From NCBI GenBank assembly GCA_029558435.1, contig JAKQEZ010000178.1:1-30742 (forward strand): a DNA stretch of 30,742 bases. Direction: 5' to 3'. Positions 1 through 8,294 of this stretch are shown here, in pieces. Each line of letters opens with the position of its first letter. The first letter of the stretch is position 1. The DNA comes from Bacteroidota bacterium. GTDB lineage: Bacteria; Bacteroidota; Bacteroidia; Flavobacteriales; Crocinitomicaceae. The position numbers and the translations under genes were made by a program. The notes below the pieces were generated by a model that had not been told where the DNA came from, did no database searches, and saw only the letters and a program-made list of their open reading frames with translations.

Positions 1-2
1 TA

Positions 3-65
3 GCCTATTACGGAGATAGTGTTTTCAGAACCGAAGCAACACCTTCCATCTATGGTTTTCAATAA
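3..65 (+). CDS. possible 3' end of an unidentified gene (partial)
   Basis: Twenty codons are open from the window edge to a TAA at 63-65, ending in the residues SIYGFQ. A second plus frame is open from base 4 to about 87, so the choice of frame is weak. I prefer this one because its codon use is closer to the neighbouring genes and because a strong terminator lies about 85 bases downstream. I do not recognise the fragment and assign no function. Confidence 0.3.
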   Translation, partial: AYYGDSVFRTEATPSIYGFQ

Positions 66-150
66 AATTGTAAGTTTTCCTCTTTGAAAAAAGACTTTTG
101 AAAGTTACTTAGAGTTGAAGTAGATGTGTAGTTTAGTGAGAAAATAAGAA

Positions 151-187
151 AAAGAGGCTGTCCATAAAAGACAGCCTCTTTGTATTT
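151..187. terminator. bidirectional intrinsic terminator
   Basis: A perfect 12-bp stem (AAAGAGGCTGTC at 151-162 with its complement at 170-181) encloses a 7-base loop. It has A-rich sequence on the left and T-rich sequence on the right, so it works in either direction. It lies 25 bases past the stop of the 4-hydroxyphenylpyruvate dioxygenase gene on the minus strand and also downstream of the possible gene fragment at the left edge. Confidence 0.85.
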
Positions 188-205
188 TTTATTGATAGGA
201 AAATA

Positions 206-1366
206 TTATAAAGTACCTCTCAATTCTTGTTCTCTTTCAATAGATTCAAACAAAGCTTTGAAGTTACCTGCACCAAAACCTCTTGCACCCATACGTTGGA
301 TGATTTCGTAGAATAACGTTGGACGGTCTTCTACTGGTTTAGTAAATATTTGCAACAAATAACCTTCGTCGTCAGCGTCAATCATAATTCCAAGGCTTTG
401 TAATTTTTTAACGTCTTCTTGCAATTTATGGTTGAATTTTGCCAAACGATCTGGTGCCATGTCATAATATGCTTGTGGTGGAGCAGATAAGAACTCAACA
501 CCTCTTGCACGCATTTCTGTGACAGTTTTAACGATATCATCAGTTGCAACTGCAATGTGTTGAACGCCTTCACCTTCATAGAAGTCCAAATATTCTTCTA
601 TTTGTGATCTTTTCTTTCCTTCAGCAGGTTCGTTGATTGGGAACTTAATACGTCCGTTACCGTTTGCCATTACTTTAGACATCAAAGCAGAATATTCTGT
701 AGTAATTTGTTTGTCATCAAACGATAAGAAGTTAACAAATCCCATTACATCTTCAAACCATTTTACCCAAACATTCATTTGGTTCCAACCTACGTTTCCA
801 ACCATGTGGTCAACATATTTTAAACCAACTGGAGCTGGATTGTAGGATGATTCCCATTTTTTATATCCTGGCAAGAACAAACCGTTGTAATTTTTTCTTT
901 CTACAAAAATGAAAACTGTTTCACCATAAGCATAGATACCTGCACGAACAACTTCACCATTTTCGTCTTTTTCAACTACTGGTTCCATGAACGATTTTGC
1001 ACCTCTTTTCACTGTTTCTTCATACGAATAACGTGCATCTTCAACCCATAAAGCAACAACTTTTACACCGTCTCCGTGTTTTTTAACGTGCTCACCAATT
1101 GGAGAATTAGAATTCAACGCTGTTGTTAAAACCAAACGAATTTTATCTTGTTTTAATACATACGAAGCGCGATCTCTTACACCTGTTTCCAAACCTGCAT
1201 AAGCTTCAGACTGGAATCCAAATGCAGTTTTGTAATAATGCGCCGCTTGTTTTGCATTTCCAACATAGAACTCAACGTAATCTGTTCCCATGATTGGAAG
1301 GAAATCTTGCGCACCTTCAAAAATTTTCTCTAAACCAAACTCCGTTGATTTTAATTCTTTACTCAT
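206..1366 (-). CDS. hppD: 4-hydroxyphenylpyruvate dioxygenase
   Basis: This non-haem iron enzyme converts 4-hydroxyphenylpyruvate and O2 to homogentisate and CO2, the second step of tyrosine degradation, in the cytoplasm. The 386 residues are normal for the family and form two vicinal-oxygen-chelate halves. The expected 2-His-1-Glu iron ligands are visible in the C-terminal half: H187 in YVDHMVGNV, H270 in GVQHIAVATDD, and E354 in the conserved LFYEIIQRMG. The C-terminal helix region GARGFGAGNFKALFESIE is also typical. The ATG at 1366 lies 32 bases after the homogentisate dioxygenase stop on the same strand, so the two are very likely co-transcribed from the promoter upstream of that gene. 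The terminator at 151-181 closes the unit. Identity is close to certain. Confidence 0.97.
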   Translation of the reverse strand: MSKELKSTEFGLEKIFEGAQDFLPIMGTDYVEFYVGNAKQAAHYYKTAFGFQSEAYAGLETGVRDRASYVLKQDKIRLVLTTALNSNSPIGEHVKKHGDGVKVVALWVEDARYSYEETVKRGAKSFMEPVVEKDENGEVVRAGIYAYGETVFIFVERKNYNGLFLPGYKKWESSYNPAPVGLKYVDHMVGNVGWNQMNVWVKWFEDVMGFVNFLSFDDKQITTEYSALMSKVMANGNGRIKFPINEPAEGKKRSQIEEYLDFYEGEGVQHIAVATDDIVKTVTEMRARGVEFLSAPPQAYYDMAPDRLAKFNHKLQEDVKKLQSLGIMIDADDEGYLLQIFTKPVEDRPTLFYEIIQRMGARGFGAGNFKALFESIEREQELRGTL

Positions 1367-1398
1367 ACTCTCAACTTTTATATTTTAAACACTCTTTC

Positions 1399-2559
1399 TT
1401 AATTATCTAACCACGTTTTGTAATACTCAGGATCGGCAATTTTAATCGCTTCTTCTGTTACCATCAATGGAGCAAATGTATCTACCATTACAGCGTATTC
1501 TTCCGTGTCTTTTTTACCTATACTTGCTTCGGCAGCGCCAGGTTGCGGACCATGTGTAAATCCTGCAGGATGCAATGTTATGTTACCTGCTTTTACGTGT
1601 GGGCGCGACATGAATTTTCCTTCCACATAATACAACAACTCATCCGAATCAATGTTGGAATGGTTGTATGGTGCCGGAATTGCCTGCGGATGGTAGTCGA
1701 ACAAACGAGGAACGAACGAACAAATAACAGACGAAGCCGTTTCAAAATGCTGGTGAATAGTTGGTGGCATGTGAATTCTGCCTGTAATTGGTTCAAAATC
1801 TTTAATATTGAACGCATACGGGAAGTTGTAACCATCATATCCAATCACATCAAATGGATGAGCTGCAAAAACAACCTCAATTATTTCGTCATTTTTCTTT
1901 GTTTTCATCAAGAAATCACCCAATTCATCATGTGATTCTAACTCTTCAGGAAAACGGAAATCGCGTTCGCAAAATGGCGAATGTTCTAACAATTGTCCAA
2001 AATTATTTCTGTAACGTTTTGGCGTAAAAAACGGATCTTTTGATTCAACAATCAACAAACGGTTGTCGTCTGTATCAAATTCTATTTGGTAAATGGTGCC
2101 TCGTGGAATAATTAAATAATCGCCATAACCAAAGTCTAAATTCCCTAAAAATGTACGTAATTTACCTGAACCTTTGTGAATGAAAATTAATTCATCAGCT
2201 CCCGTGTTCTTGTAAAAATAATCCATTGTTTTGTTCGTCGGCGCTGCAAGCACAACATAAGTTGAACTATTAGCAAAAACTATCTTACGCGATTCTAAGA
2301 AGTCGGGTGTTGGTGGAACTTGAAAACCTTCTAATAAATATGGTTTTACGTTGTTCTTATCTACAATTTTTGGAGCAACTGAATAAGCTTTTCCATAACT
2401 TTTAATCATCGTTGGGCGATGAATGTGGTACATGTTGGTGTACACTCCAGCAAATCCTGCAGTACAAAATAACTCTTCATAGTATAAATTGCCATCGTCT
2501 TTTCGGAACTGAATGTGTCGTTTTGGTGGAATTTTCCCCAATTTGTGATATACAGGCAT
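1399..2559 (-). CDS. hmgA: homogentisate 1,2-dioxygenase
   Basis: This enzyme opens the aromatic ring of homogentisate to maleylacetoacetate using Fe(II) and O2, directly after the reaction of the downstream gene product. The 386-residue cupin protein is shorter than the ~440-residue human type but matches the short bacterial form, with an N-terminal YEELFCTAGFAGVYTNMYHIHRPT-like region (about residues 26-50). Candidate iron ligands are H300 and E307 in NHSNIDSDELLYY and H336 in PAGFTHGPQPG. It is the first gene of the two-gene unit and has a good -7 promoter element about 45 bases upstream. The later enzymes of the pathway (maleylacetoacetate isomerase, fumarylacetoacetase) are not in this window. 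Confidence 0.96.
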   Translation of the reverse strand: MPVYHKLGKIPPKRHIQFRKDDGNLYYEELFCTAGFAGVYTNMYHIHRPTMIKSYGKAYSVAPKIVDKNNVKPYLLEGFQVPPTPDFLESRKIVFANSSTYVVLAAPTNKTMDYFYKNTGADELIFIHKGSGKLRTFLGNLDFGYGDYLIIPRGTIYQIEFDTDDNRLLIVESKDPFFTPKRYRNNFGQLLEHSPFCERDFRFPEELESHDELGDFLMKTKKNDEIIEVVFAAHPFDVIGYDGYNFPYAFNIKDFEPITGRIHMPPTIHQHFETASSVICSFVPRLFDYHPQAIPAPYNHSNIDSDELLYYVEGKFMSRPHVKAGNITLHPAGFTHGPQPGAAEASIGKKDTEEYAVMVDTFAPLMVTEEAIKIADPEYYKTWLDN

Positions 2560-2603
2560 TTTTTAGATTTTTATAGTTTATTAGATTTCTTTTTATTTCA
2601 AAA

Positions 2604-2611
2604 CAAATATA
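2604..2611 (-). promoter_or_regulatory. candidate promoter of hmgA-hppD (-7 element)
   Basis: The minus strand reads TATATTTG here, a perfect match to the Bacteroidota -7 consensus TAnnTTTG. Transcription would start near 2597, giving a leader of about 38 bases before the hmgA ATG. I do not see a clear TTG -33 element at the usual 19-21 base spacing, so the call rests on the -7 box and its position. Confidence 0.5.
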
Positions 2612-2733
2612 ACTAAAAAAAAAGCGCTGATTCGTGAATGTGTAATTATTAACAAAGATTTTGGGTTTTGTGATAATATAAAAAAACAACTGCTAGAGCA
2701 ATTATCAAATTTCTTAATATTTCTTAAGATTTA

Positions 2734-2761
2734 TTGAACTCAATTATTTTTTGTAATTTAG
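2734..2761 (+). promoter_or_regulatory. candidate promoter of the cytochrome gene
   Basis: TTG at 2734-2736 is separated by 17 bases from TAATTTAG at 2754-2761, which matches TAnnTTTG at 7 of 8 positions. Transcription would begin near 2767. This places the in-frame TTG start at 2734 upstream of the transcript and favours the ATG at 2779. Confidence 0.4.
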
Positions 2762-2778
2762 CAGAAATGAACAACTTT

Positions 2779-3069
2779 ATGAAATTTAAATTATTTATCG
2801 TAGGAGCTTTAGTATTAGCTTCATGTAGTCCTAAAACAACAGCAGACTCAAAAGAAAAATCGATGGAATTTCCAAATGCAAAAGTGGAAGAAGGATATGG
2901 ATTGTATGCTCAACATTGTGTAAAATGCCACAAATGGAAAAAAGTGGATAATTTTACACGTGAACAGTGGGATAAAATTCTTCCTGCAATGGCAAAAAAA
3001 GCTAAAATTTCTGCTGAATTGGAAGCAACTATTAACGAGTATGTTAACTGGGAGTTAAGCAAAAAGTAA
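2779..3069 (+). CDS. small monohaem cytochrome c lipoprotein
   Basis: This is an exported, lipid-anchored electron carrier of unknown partner. From the ATG at 2779 the protein has 96 residues. It starts with a hydrophobic signal and a lipobox, ALVLASC, with the acylated Cys near residue 17. After a short Lys/Ser-rich linker comes a single CVKCH haem-attachment site in YAQHCVKCHKW. The remainder is a helical stretch with the pattern REQWDKILPAMAKKAKIS, seen in small cytochrome c domains of Bacteroidota, where a Met could be the sixth ligand. An in-frame ATG at 2767 would add MNNF; the lipoprotein signal and the promoter position favour 2779. It is transcribed alone and ends at a terminator. 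Confidence 0.8.
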   Translation: MKFKLFIVGALVLASCSPKTTADSKEKSMEFPNAKVEEGYGLYAQHCVKCHKWKKVDNFTREQWDKILPAMAKKAKISAELEATINEYVNWELSKK

Positions 3070-3084
3070 TGAATTAAAGAAATG

Positions 3085-3125
3085 AAAAGAGGTAACTAAA
3101 GGATTGAAAGTTGCCTCTTTTTTTT
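3085..3125 (+). terminator. intrinsic terminator after the cytochrome gene
   Basis: The stem AAAAGAGGTAAC (3085-3096) pairs with GTTGCCTCTTTT (3110-3121) with one G-U pair, and is followed by a run of T. It sits 16 bases after the stop. It also overlaps the N-terminal extension that would arise if the next gene began at the TTG at 3104, which argues against that start. Confidence 0.8.
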
Positions 3126-3136
3126 ATGAAATAGAG

Positions 3137-4198
3137 ATGGATTTAAAAGAATTGGTAATTATTGATGCTTCTACCGTTTTGGCTGGACCATCAGTAGGGA
3201 TGTTTTTTGCAGAATTAGGTGCCAAAGTTATAAAAGTAGAACACCCACTACATGGCGATGTTACTCGTAAATGGAAATTGCCTACAGAGGATAAAAACAG
3301 TTCTGTTTCTGCCTATTTTTCGGCTGTCAACTACAAAAAAGAATATCAAAAATTAGATTATACAGTTGAAGCAGATTATAATCAATTTTTAAAGTTAATT
3401 GAACAAGCCGATATTTTAATTACCAATTTTAAAAAAGGTGATGCTGAAAAATTTAACCTAACGGATGACGTGCTTTTTGCAAAAAATCCCCAACTCATTC
3501 ACGGAAAAATTTCTGGTTTTGGCAAACATTCTGACAGGGTGGCTTATGACTTAATTGTGCAAGCAGAATCAGGTTTTATGAGTATGAATGGAACACCAGA
3601 AAGTGGTCCTGTTAAAATGCCCGTTGCTTTAATTGATGTGTTGACTGCTCACCAATTAAAAGAAGGTTTATTAGTAGCTTTAATTAACAGAATATCAACA
3701 AATAAAGGTTGTGTTGTTGAAGCTTCACTTTACGAATCAGCAGTGGCAAGTTTAATCAACCAAGCAACCAATTATTTGCACGAAAAATTCATACCGCAAC
3801 GCATCGGAAGCTTGCATCCTAACATTGCACCTTATGGCGAAATTTTTAAGACAAAAGACCAACACTACATCACATTTGCCATTGGAAGCAACACACATTT
3901 TGAAAAGTTGTGTAGCTTTTTAAATTTGTCGGAGTTGATTAAAGACGCTCGTTTTTCTGACAATCAATCGCGAGTGATTAATCGTTTTTTACTAAAAGAT
4001 ATCTTGCAAGCTAAAATTGAACTTGTTGCTGCTGATGAAATTTTAGAAGCTATGCACCGATTGTTTGTCCCAGTTGGAAAAATCAAAGCATTGGATGAAG
4101 TGTTGAACGATAAAAACACCCAACATTTGGTGCTTGAAGAGCAAATTGATGGCGTGCCTACCAAACGGTTGAAATCAGTGGTTTTTCATTTGAATTAG
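3137..4198 (+). CDS. CaiB/BaiF family (class III) CoA-transferase
   Basis: Class III CoA-transferases move CoA between carboxylic acids through an aspartyl-CoA intermediate; some relatives are racemases of 2-methylacyl-CoA. The substrate cannot be read from sequence. From the ATG at 3137 the protein has 353 residues and begins MDLKELVIIDASTVLAGP, matching the family N-terminus, followed by FFAELGAKVIKVEHP. The motif YDLIVQAESGFMSMNG carries the expected catalytic Asp at about residue 138, and NFKKGDAEK and HPNIAPYGEIFKTKD-type segments are also typical. It is slightly short for the family (usually 380-400). The TTG at 3104 was rejected because it lies inside the preceding terminator. The stop TAG abuts the ATG of the acetyltransferase gene, so the two are likely translated from one mRNA. 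Confidence 0.85.
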   Translation: MDLKELVIIDASTVLAGPSVGMFFAELGAKVIKVEHPLHGDVTRKWKLPTEDKNSSVSAYFSAVNYKKEYQKLDYTVEADYNQFLKLIEQADILITNFKKGDAEKFNLTDDVLFAKNPQLIHGKISGFGKHSDRVAYDLIVQAESGFMSMNGTPESGPVKMPVALIDVLTAHQLKEGLLVALINRISTNKGCVVEASLYESAVASLINQATNYLHEKFIPQRIGSLHPNIAPYGEIFKTKDQHYITFAIGSNTHFEKLCSFLNLSELIKDARFSDNQSRVINRFLLKDILQAKIELVAADEILEAMHRLFVPVGKIKALDEVLNDKNTQHLVLEEQIDGVPTKRLKSVVFHLN

Positions 4199-4636
4199 AT
4201 GGAAATTAGAGCGCCACAATCAGCCGAAGAATGGCAAGATTACTACGATTTGCGTTATCGGTTATTGCGCCAACCATGGAAACAACCCAAAGGAAGCGAA
4301 CAAAATGAAGGAGATGTAATAGCGCAACATTTTGCTTTGTATGATCATAAAAAGTTAGTGGCTGTGGCACGTTTGGATGCAATGGAAAACCGTGTTTTTC
4401 AAGTTCGTTTCTTTGCTGTTGAGCAAACAGAGCAGAACAAGGGTTATGGTAAAAAATTGATGCACTCAATTGAACAAGTTGTGCTCCAACAACAAGGACA
4501 AAAAATAATTTTACAGGCGCGTGAAAATGCACTACCATTTTACAGCAAATTAGGCTATCAAACAGTGGAGAAAACCCACCTTTTGTTTGGTGAAATTCAA
4601 CATTTCCTAATGGTTAAAACATTGAAATCCATTTAA
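4199..4636 (+). CDS. GNAT family N-acetyltransferase
   Basis: This is a 145-residue acetyl-CoA-dependent acyltransferase of unknown substrate. The GNAT core is visible: strand beta-4 VFQVRFFAVE (about 66-75), the acetyl-CoA pyrophosphate loop QNKGYG (79-84; consensus Q/RxxGxG/A), and the C-terminal ENALPFYSKLGYQ block (109-121). The ATG follows the CoA-transferase stop directly (TAGATG), so translational coupling is likely. Short orphan GNATs like this are common in Flavobacteriales and no role can be inferred from the neighbours. Confidence 0.85.
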   Translation: MEIRAPQSAEEWQDYYDLRYRLLRQPWKQPKGSEQNEGDVIAQHFALYDHKKLVAVARLDAMENRVFQVRFFAVEQTEQNKGYGKKLMHSIEQVVLQQQGQKIILQARENALPFYSKLGYQTVEKTHLLFGEIQHFLMVKTLKSI

Positions 4637-4758
4637 GAATCTAGGCAAATAATTTGTTTGTAAAACACCATTTCTAGCGAAAACAAGGATAATAGTTCCA
4701 CGTAAACGAAAAAGGAATGTCTCCAAATATCAAACAGCCTCTTCTCTATCTTTTTATG

Positions 4759-5469
4759 CTAGTTTTTCACTTCTGAAAAGAAACTTTCTAACTCTTTTAA
4801 TGTTTCTGGGGTTGTTTGAATATCTCTAACAATATTTCCTTTTTCCAAGACAACAATTCTCTGACAAACTTCGGTTGTGTGACTTAAATCGTGACTAGAA
4901 ATCAGCAAAGTTTGCTTCCCTTCATCGGCGATGGATTTAAAAATTGCTTTTAGACGGAATTGAGTTGTTGGATCCAAATTAGCAAAAGGTTCATCCAAAA
5001 TAATTACTTCTGGATTGCCAATCATAGCGCCAATAACACCAATTTTCTTTTGATTTCCTTTGGAATAATCGCGAATGTATTTCTTTTGGTTCAATATTTC
5101 ACCGTTAAAAAAATCTGCAAACTGACTTAAAAATGCGTCCACATCAGGTTTTGCAACACCTCTCAATTCGCCAATGAAATAGAAATATTCTTCGGATGTG
5201 AGGTATGTAATTAAAAAACTATCGTCTAAAAAAGCACTCGTAAAAGGTTTCCAATCCTCGCTTTTGTTGACTTGAACACCGTTGTTTACAATAATTCCTT
5301 TTGATGGCGAGATTAAATCCAACAGCAAACTAAAAAAGGTAGTTTTTCCAGCACCATTATTGCCCACCAAACCAAAACTCTGTCCTTTTTCGATGGTTAA
5401 TTGCGGAATGTCTAACACACATTTTCCGTTATATTTTTTTTGAAGTTCGTTGACCTGTATCATACTCAT
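4759..5469 (-). CDS. ABC transporter ATP-binding protein
   Basis: This is the ATPase subunit of an ABC exporter, acting on the cytoplasmic face with the membrane protein encoded just upstream. The 236 residues contain Walker A GNNGAGKT (36-43), a degenerate signature YSKGNQKK (135-142; canonical LSGGQ), Walker B VIILDE (155-160) with the catalytic Glu, a D-loop after NLDP, and the switch His in SSHD (H193). The ATG overlaps the permease stop as ATGA, showing translational coupling. The substrate is unknown; DUF5687-linked ABC pairs are not functionally defined to my knowledge. Confidence 0.93.
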   Translation of the reverse strand: MSMIQVNELQKKYNGKCVLDIPQLTIEKGQSFGLVGNNGAGKTTFFSLLLDLISPSKGIIVNNGVQVNKSEDWKPFTSAFLDDSFLITYLTSEEYFYFIGELRGVAKPDVDAFLSQFADFFNGEILNQKKYIRDYSKGNQKKIGVIGAMIGNPEVIILDEPFANLDPTTQFRLKAIFKSIADEGKQTLLISSHDLSHTTEVCQRIVVLEKGNIVRDIQTTPETLKELESFFSEVKN

Positions 5470-6932
5470 CCTTTTTGTTTATATGCTTGAATTGTACTGT
5501 ATTTCTCTTGTTTATAAACTTTTTCAATCAATGTAAAAAAGTAATTTCTAAAAACTAAGCCTAACAAACCAAATGCTGCCAGACCTAAAAATCCAACTGT
5601 TTCGCCTCCAAGTTGATGGAATCCATAAAACACAGCAATTGGTAATAATATTTTGGGGATAGTCAATAAAATGGATTGCACATTAAACGAGCTTTTATCT
5701 CCAAAAGGTTTTTTACCCGTTGTTAAATCAATAGGAGTTTTTACATAAGCTCCACTCAAGAGTACAATGTAGGCGTTGATGCCAATGTTGTAGATTCCAC
5801 CAGCTAAAATTGCATAATAATACCGTGGCTCAATAAACCAATAAAAAACAGTAACTAACATAGAAAATGCTGTTGCAACAACAATGAGCCACCATTTGGA
5901 AGTCAAGTATTCTTTGTAGCGGATGTTTTGACTCATCATCAACGGATAATAAGCACTGTCCCAGCTTGGTACAAATCCACCGAATGTAAACAAAAAACCT
6001 CCAGGTACAAATACACCAATAAAAATCAACCAAAAAATGGAGTTTTCATACATTTCATTGGTCATAATCAGCAAGCCATAAAACAAAAAGAAAATACTTA
6101 TGATGAGGGTATTTTTGGAGCGTTTATTTCTTAAAATTAAAAGGATATCGTTTTTAAGAAATGTGCCCATTAGCCCATATTTATTGAGCCATGAATAATC
6201 ATTATTGCCAGCAACTGTTGTTTTGACTTGCACAGCATCATCTAAATAAAGTGCTTTGAAATAGTGATTAAAATTATAGCGGTATAAAAACACCAAAAGC
6301 GCAATAAAGGCAAGCGCTAACCACGGATAGAGGTACAAAGCACCAAAAAACGCACGTGAATACAATGTAATTGAAAAAATATGAAAATAATCCAATCCTA
6401 CTAAAACAGCCAAAACGCCAATGGCTCCAATTAAAAAACGTTCTTTATTGTTGGCCAATAAGTTGATGTAATTATTGCAATAAGTAATGGCAAAAATTGC
6501 AACGTGCCATGCCAAAACATTTAGGATGGAATAGCCATTATAAACCATTGCCACCGAAAAAGGTAAAAAGAAAAAAGCAGGATAAATATTAAAAAAAGAT
6601 AAAGCCGATTTACGCAATAAATAATGGGTAATTTTTCTTTTTGAAATTGGCAAAGCTAAAAATGGCTTCACCCACATAACGGGCGCTTTTTGAAGGAAAT
6701 AGCGAAAAACCAAATCAAACAGCCACCAATAAATCAAAAATTGATTCACGCCTTGCAAGGGTTGTATTTTTTCTTCTGCAAAAGCATAATAGGCTGCTAT
6801 CCCTAACAACAGAATCATCAGAGAATAAAATGCAGCAATAATTCCTAAAATTATTTTTAGTGCTAAATTGGTAGTAAAAGAAGCTGATCTAGTAAAAGAT
6901 TTCCACTCCAACCGAAGAAACATGTTTATCAT
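5466..6932 (-). CDS. DUF5687-type ABC transporter permease
   Basis: This is a multi-pass inner-membrane protein of 488 residues, partner of the ATPase encoded next. It opens with FLRLEWKSFTRSASF, typical of DUF5687 proteins, followed by about ten hydrophobic segments, for example residues ~25-50, ~105-160, ~165-215, ~280-330, ~350-395 and ~425-475. A conserved-looking GGFVPSWDSAYYPLMMSQNI stretch lies mid-protein. I take the ATG at 6932; a TTG one codon upstream and an ATG at 6923 are alternatives. The promoter at 6952-6984 puts the transcript start just before it. Substrate unknown. Confidence 0.85.
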   Translation of the reverse strand: MINMFLRLEWKSFTRSASFTTNLALKIILGIIAAFYSLMILLLGIAAYYAFAEEKIQPLQGVNQFLIYWWLFDLVFRYFLQKAPVMWVKPFLALPISKRKITHYLLRKSALSFFNIYPAFFFLPFSVAMVYNGYSILNVLAWHVAIFAITYCNNYINLLANNKERFLIGAIGVLAVLVGLDYFHIFSITLYSRAFFGALYLYPWLALAFIALLVFLYRYNFNHYFKALYLDDAVQVKTTVAGNNDYSWLNKYGLMGTFLKNDILLILRNKRSKNTLIISIFFLFYGLLIMTNEMYENSIFWLIFIGVFVPGGFLFTFGGFVPSWDSAYYPLMMSQNIRYKEYLTSKWWLIVVATAFSMLVTVFYWFIEPRYYYAILAGGIYNIGINAYIVLLSGAYVKTPIDLTTGKKPFGDKSSFNVQSILLTIPKILLPIAVFYGFHQLGGETVGFLGLAAFGLLGLVFRNYFFTLIEKVYKQEKYSTIQAYKQKG

Positions 6933-6951
6933 CAAGCGTTAGTTTGTTTTT

Positions 6952-6984
6952 CAAATATAAGCATTGAAATTTAACAACTAACAA
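6952..6984 (-). promoter_or_regulatory. candidate promoter of the ABC transporter pair
   Basis: On the minus strand TTG (6984-6982) is followed after 22 bases by TATATTTG (6959-6952), a perfect -7 match to TAnnTTTG. Transcription would start near 6945, leaving a leader of about 13 bases. Confidence 0.55.
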
Positions 6985-6999
6985 CTTAAAACGAAAAAA

Positions 7000-8166
7000 C
7001 TAGTTGCTTGTCAGCTGAATTTTAGTTTCTGGAGTTTTATTCCAATCAAACAACTGGCGGTGAAACGGAAATTCTTCGGCCAATTCACCCGAATAGTAAA
7101 AATCAAATGCTACAGAACCAAACGTATGTTCTGTGTCGTTAATTTTAAAGTTGGAGCCACCTGCTTCTGGATTTTTCTTAGGTTTTGATTTCTGATAACC
7201 TAAATTAAACAACGATGCAAAAATTTCTGGTCGGTAACTAATTGGAAATCCTGCTCTCTCCCACTGCGCATTAATTTGACGCACATATAATGCAGCATAT
7301 AAATAGGAATAATAATGGTTAGAAAATTGCACCAATCGTTGCAAACGAACGCTCATCGTATCATTAAGATTGTTGGTATAATTGGCCAAAGAATCATAAT
7401 CCAATACATTTTCATATTCTTCGCCTAAATAAAACGGAGAATTTTTGTCTTTCAAATAATTTTCAATTTTTATGGCCGTACTTTCCTTAATTCCAGTAAC
7501 ACCAAAGGATAAATTGGTTTCTAAAGCCAATGTTTTTAATGGTGCAATGTATTCTTTAAAACGTTCTCTACGCGAATTAAACAAGCGTACTTGCTCACCT
7601 ACCAAACAAGCTACAATCAAACGTGGAGATACACCCGAAACAACAGCTGCAGAATCAATCCATTTTTTATCTTTAACCAATGCTTCTTTAAAATATTTCC
7701 ATTCTTGCACATTCATCCATTTAAACGCACTCAAGCCAGTTGATTGGGTATTGGAATTTAATTTTGCGTTTAATTCTCTACGTTCTTTTTGGTATTTTTT
7801 ATTATCAACCAATTGAAGTTCAACGGCATCCAACATTTGAAGTGCAATTTTATCATCTTTTGATTTTTCATAAGCACTAAAAATATATTCGGCATTTACA
7901 GGGTAATAATCGTTCAATAAAATGATGCGATTCAAAATTTCATGGCGACGTTTAGAAACTGAAACACTGTCTACTTTAAATCCCTGGTTATATTTATCGT
8001 GCATGGATTGAAAATAACGGTTGTTTTTATCCACCATTCCACCTTCTTTTGTCCACTGAAATTTCATCGCCAAATAGGTCAACACCAAAAAGAAACCATA
8101 AGCAGCAAAGCCGTAAAGAGCAATTGTATAAGGAATTTTAAACCATTTACTTTTTAAAAAATTCAT
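7000..8166 (-). CDS. membrane-anchored lytic-transglycosylase-like protein
   Basis: This 388-residue protein has one N-terminal membrane helix (about residues 12-33) and a large extracytoplasmic part. Residues 175-235 resemble the catalytic start of SLT-type lytic transglycosylases: SGVSPRLIVACLVGEQVRLF places a Glu at 191 in the usual helix, and SFGVTGIKESTA (220-231) parallels the family's aGAxGLMQ...TA segment. Later parts (YYSYLYAALYVRQINAQW; FGSVAFDFYYSGEL) suggest a single all-helical domain. I infer peptidoglycan cleavage, but family membership is from motif resemblance only, and a DUF1402-like assignment is possible. It is a single-gene unit with its own -7 element and lies close behind the ABC transporter genes with a separate promoter between. 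Confidence 0.6.
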   Translation of the reverse strand: MNFLKSKWFKIPYTIALYGFAAYGFFLVLTYLAMKFQWTKEGGMVDKNNRYFQSMHDKYNQGFKVDSVSVSKRRHEILNRIILLNDYYPVNAEYIFSAYEKSKDDKIALQMLDAVELQLVDNKKYQKERRELNAKLNSNTQSTGLSAFKWMNVQEWKYFKEALVKDKKWIDSAAVVSGVSPRLIVACLVGEQVRLFNSRRERFKEYIAPLKTLALETNLSFGVTGIKESTAIKIENYLKDKNSPFYLGEEYENVLDYDSLANYTNNLNDTMSVRLQRLVQFSNHYYSYLYAALYVRQINAQWERAGFPISYRPEIFASLFNLGYQKSKPKKNPEAGGSNFKINDTEHTFGSVAFDFYYSGELAEEFPFHRQLFDWNKTPETKIQLTSN

Positions 8167-8188
8167 CGCACTTTTGTTAAAGAATTCG

Positions 8189-8196
8189 CAAAATTA
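8189..8196 (-). promoter_or_regulatory. candidate -7 promoter element of the transglycosylase-like gene
   Basis: The minus strand reads TAATTTTG, a perfect TAnnTTTG match, 23 bases upstream of the ATG at 8166. No TTG lies at the normal -33 spacing, so this is a partial promoter match. Confidence 0.45.
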
Positions 8197-8257
8197 ATGA
8201 ATAAAGAATTGTATTTCACATTCTTCAACTGTTTTATTTTATTTTGATTTTTTTTCT

Positions 8258-8265
8258 TAACTTTC
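8258..8265 (+). promoter_or_regulatory. candidate -7 promoter element of the secreted protein gene
   Basis: TAACTTTC matches TAnnTTTG at 7 of 8 positions. Transcription from it would start near 8272, downstream of the alternative in-frame start at 8244, which supports the ATG at 8295. No convincing -33 element is present. Confidence 0.3.
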
Positions 8266-8294
8266 GTTTTTATTATGAAACTAAATTTAATAGT

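Noticed and set aside
1543..1935. A 130-codon open frame on the plus strand opposite hmgA
   Set aside because: It lies wholly antisense to a confident gene and its product is Cys/Arg/Trp-rich without any family pattern, as expected for a shadow frame.
7472..7816. A 114-codon plus-strand frame opposite the transglycosylase-like gene
   Set aside because: Fully antisense to a gene with a signal anchor and coherent motifs; no promoter and no family resemblance.
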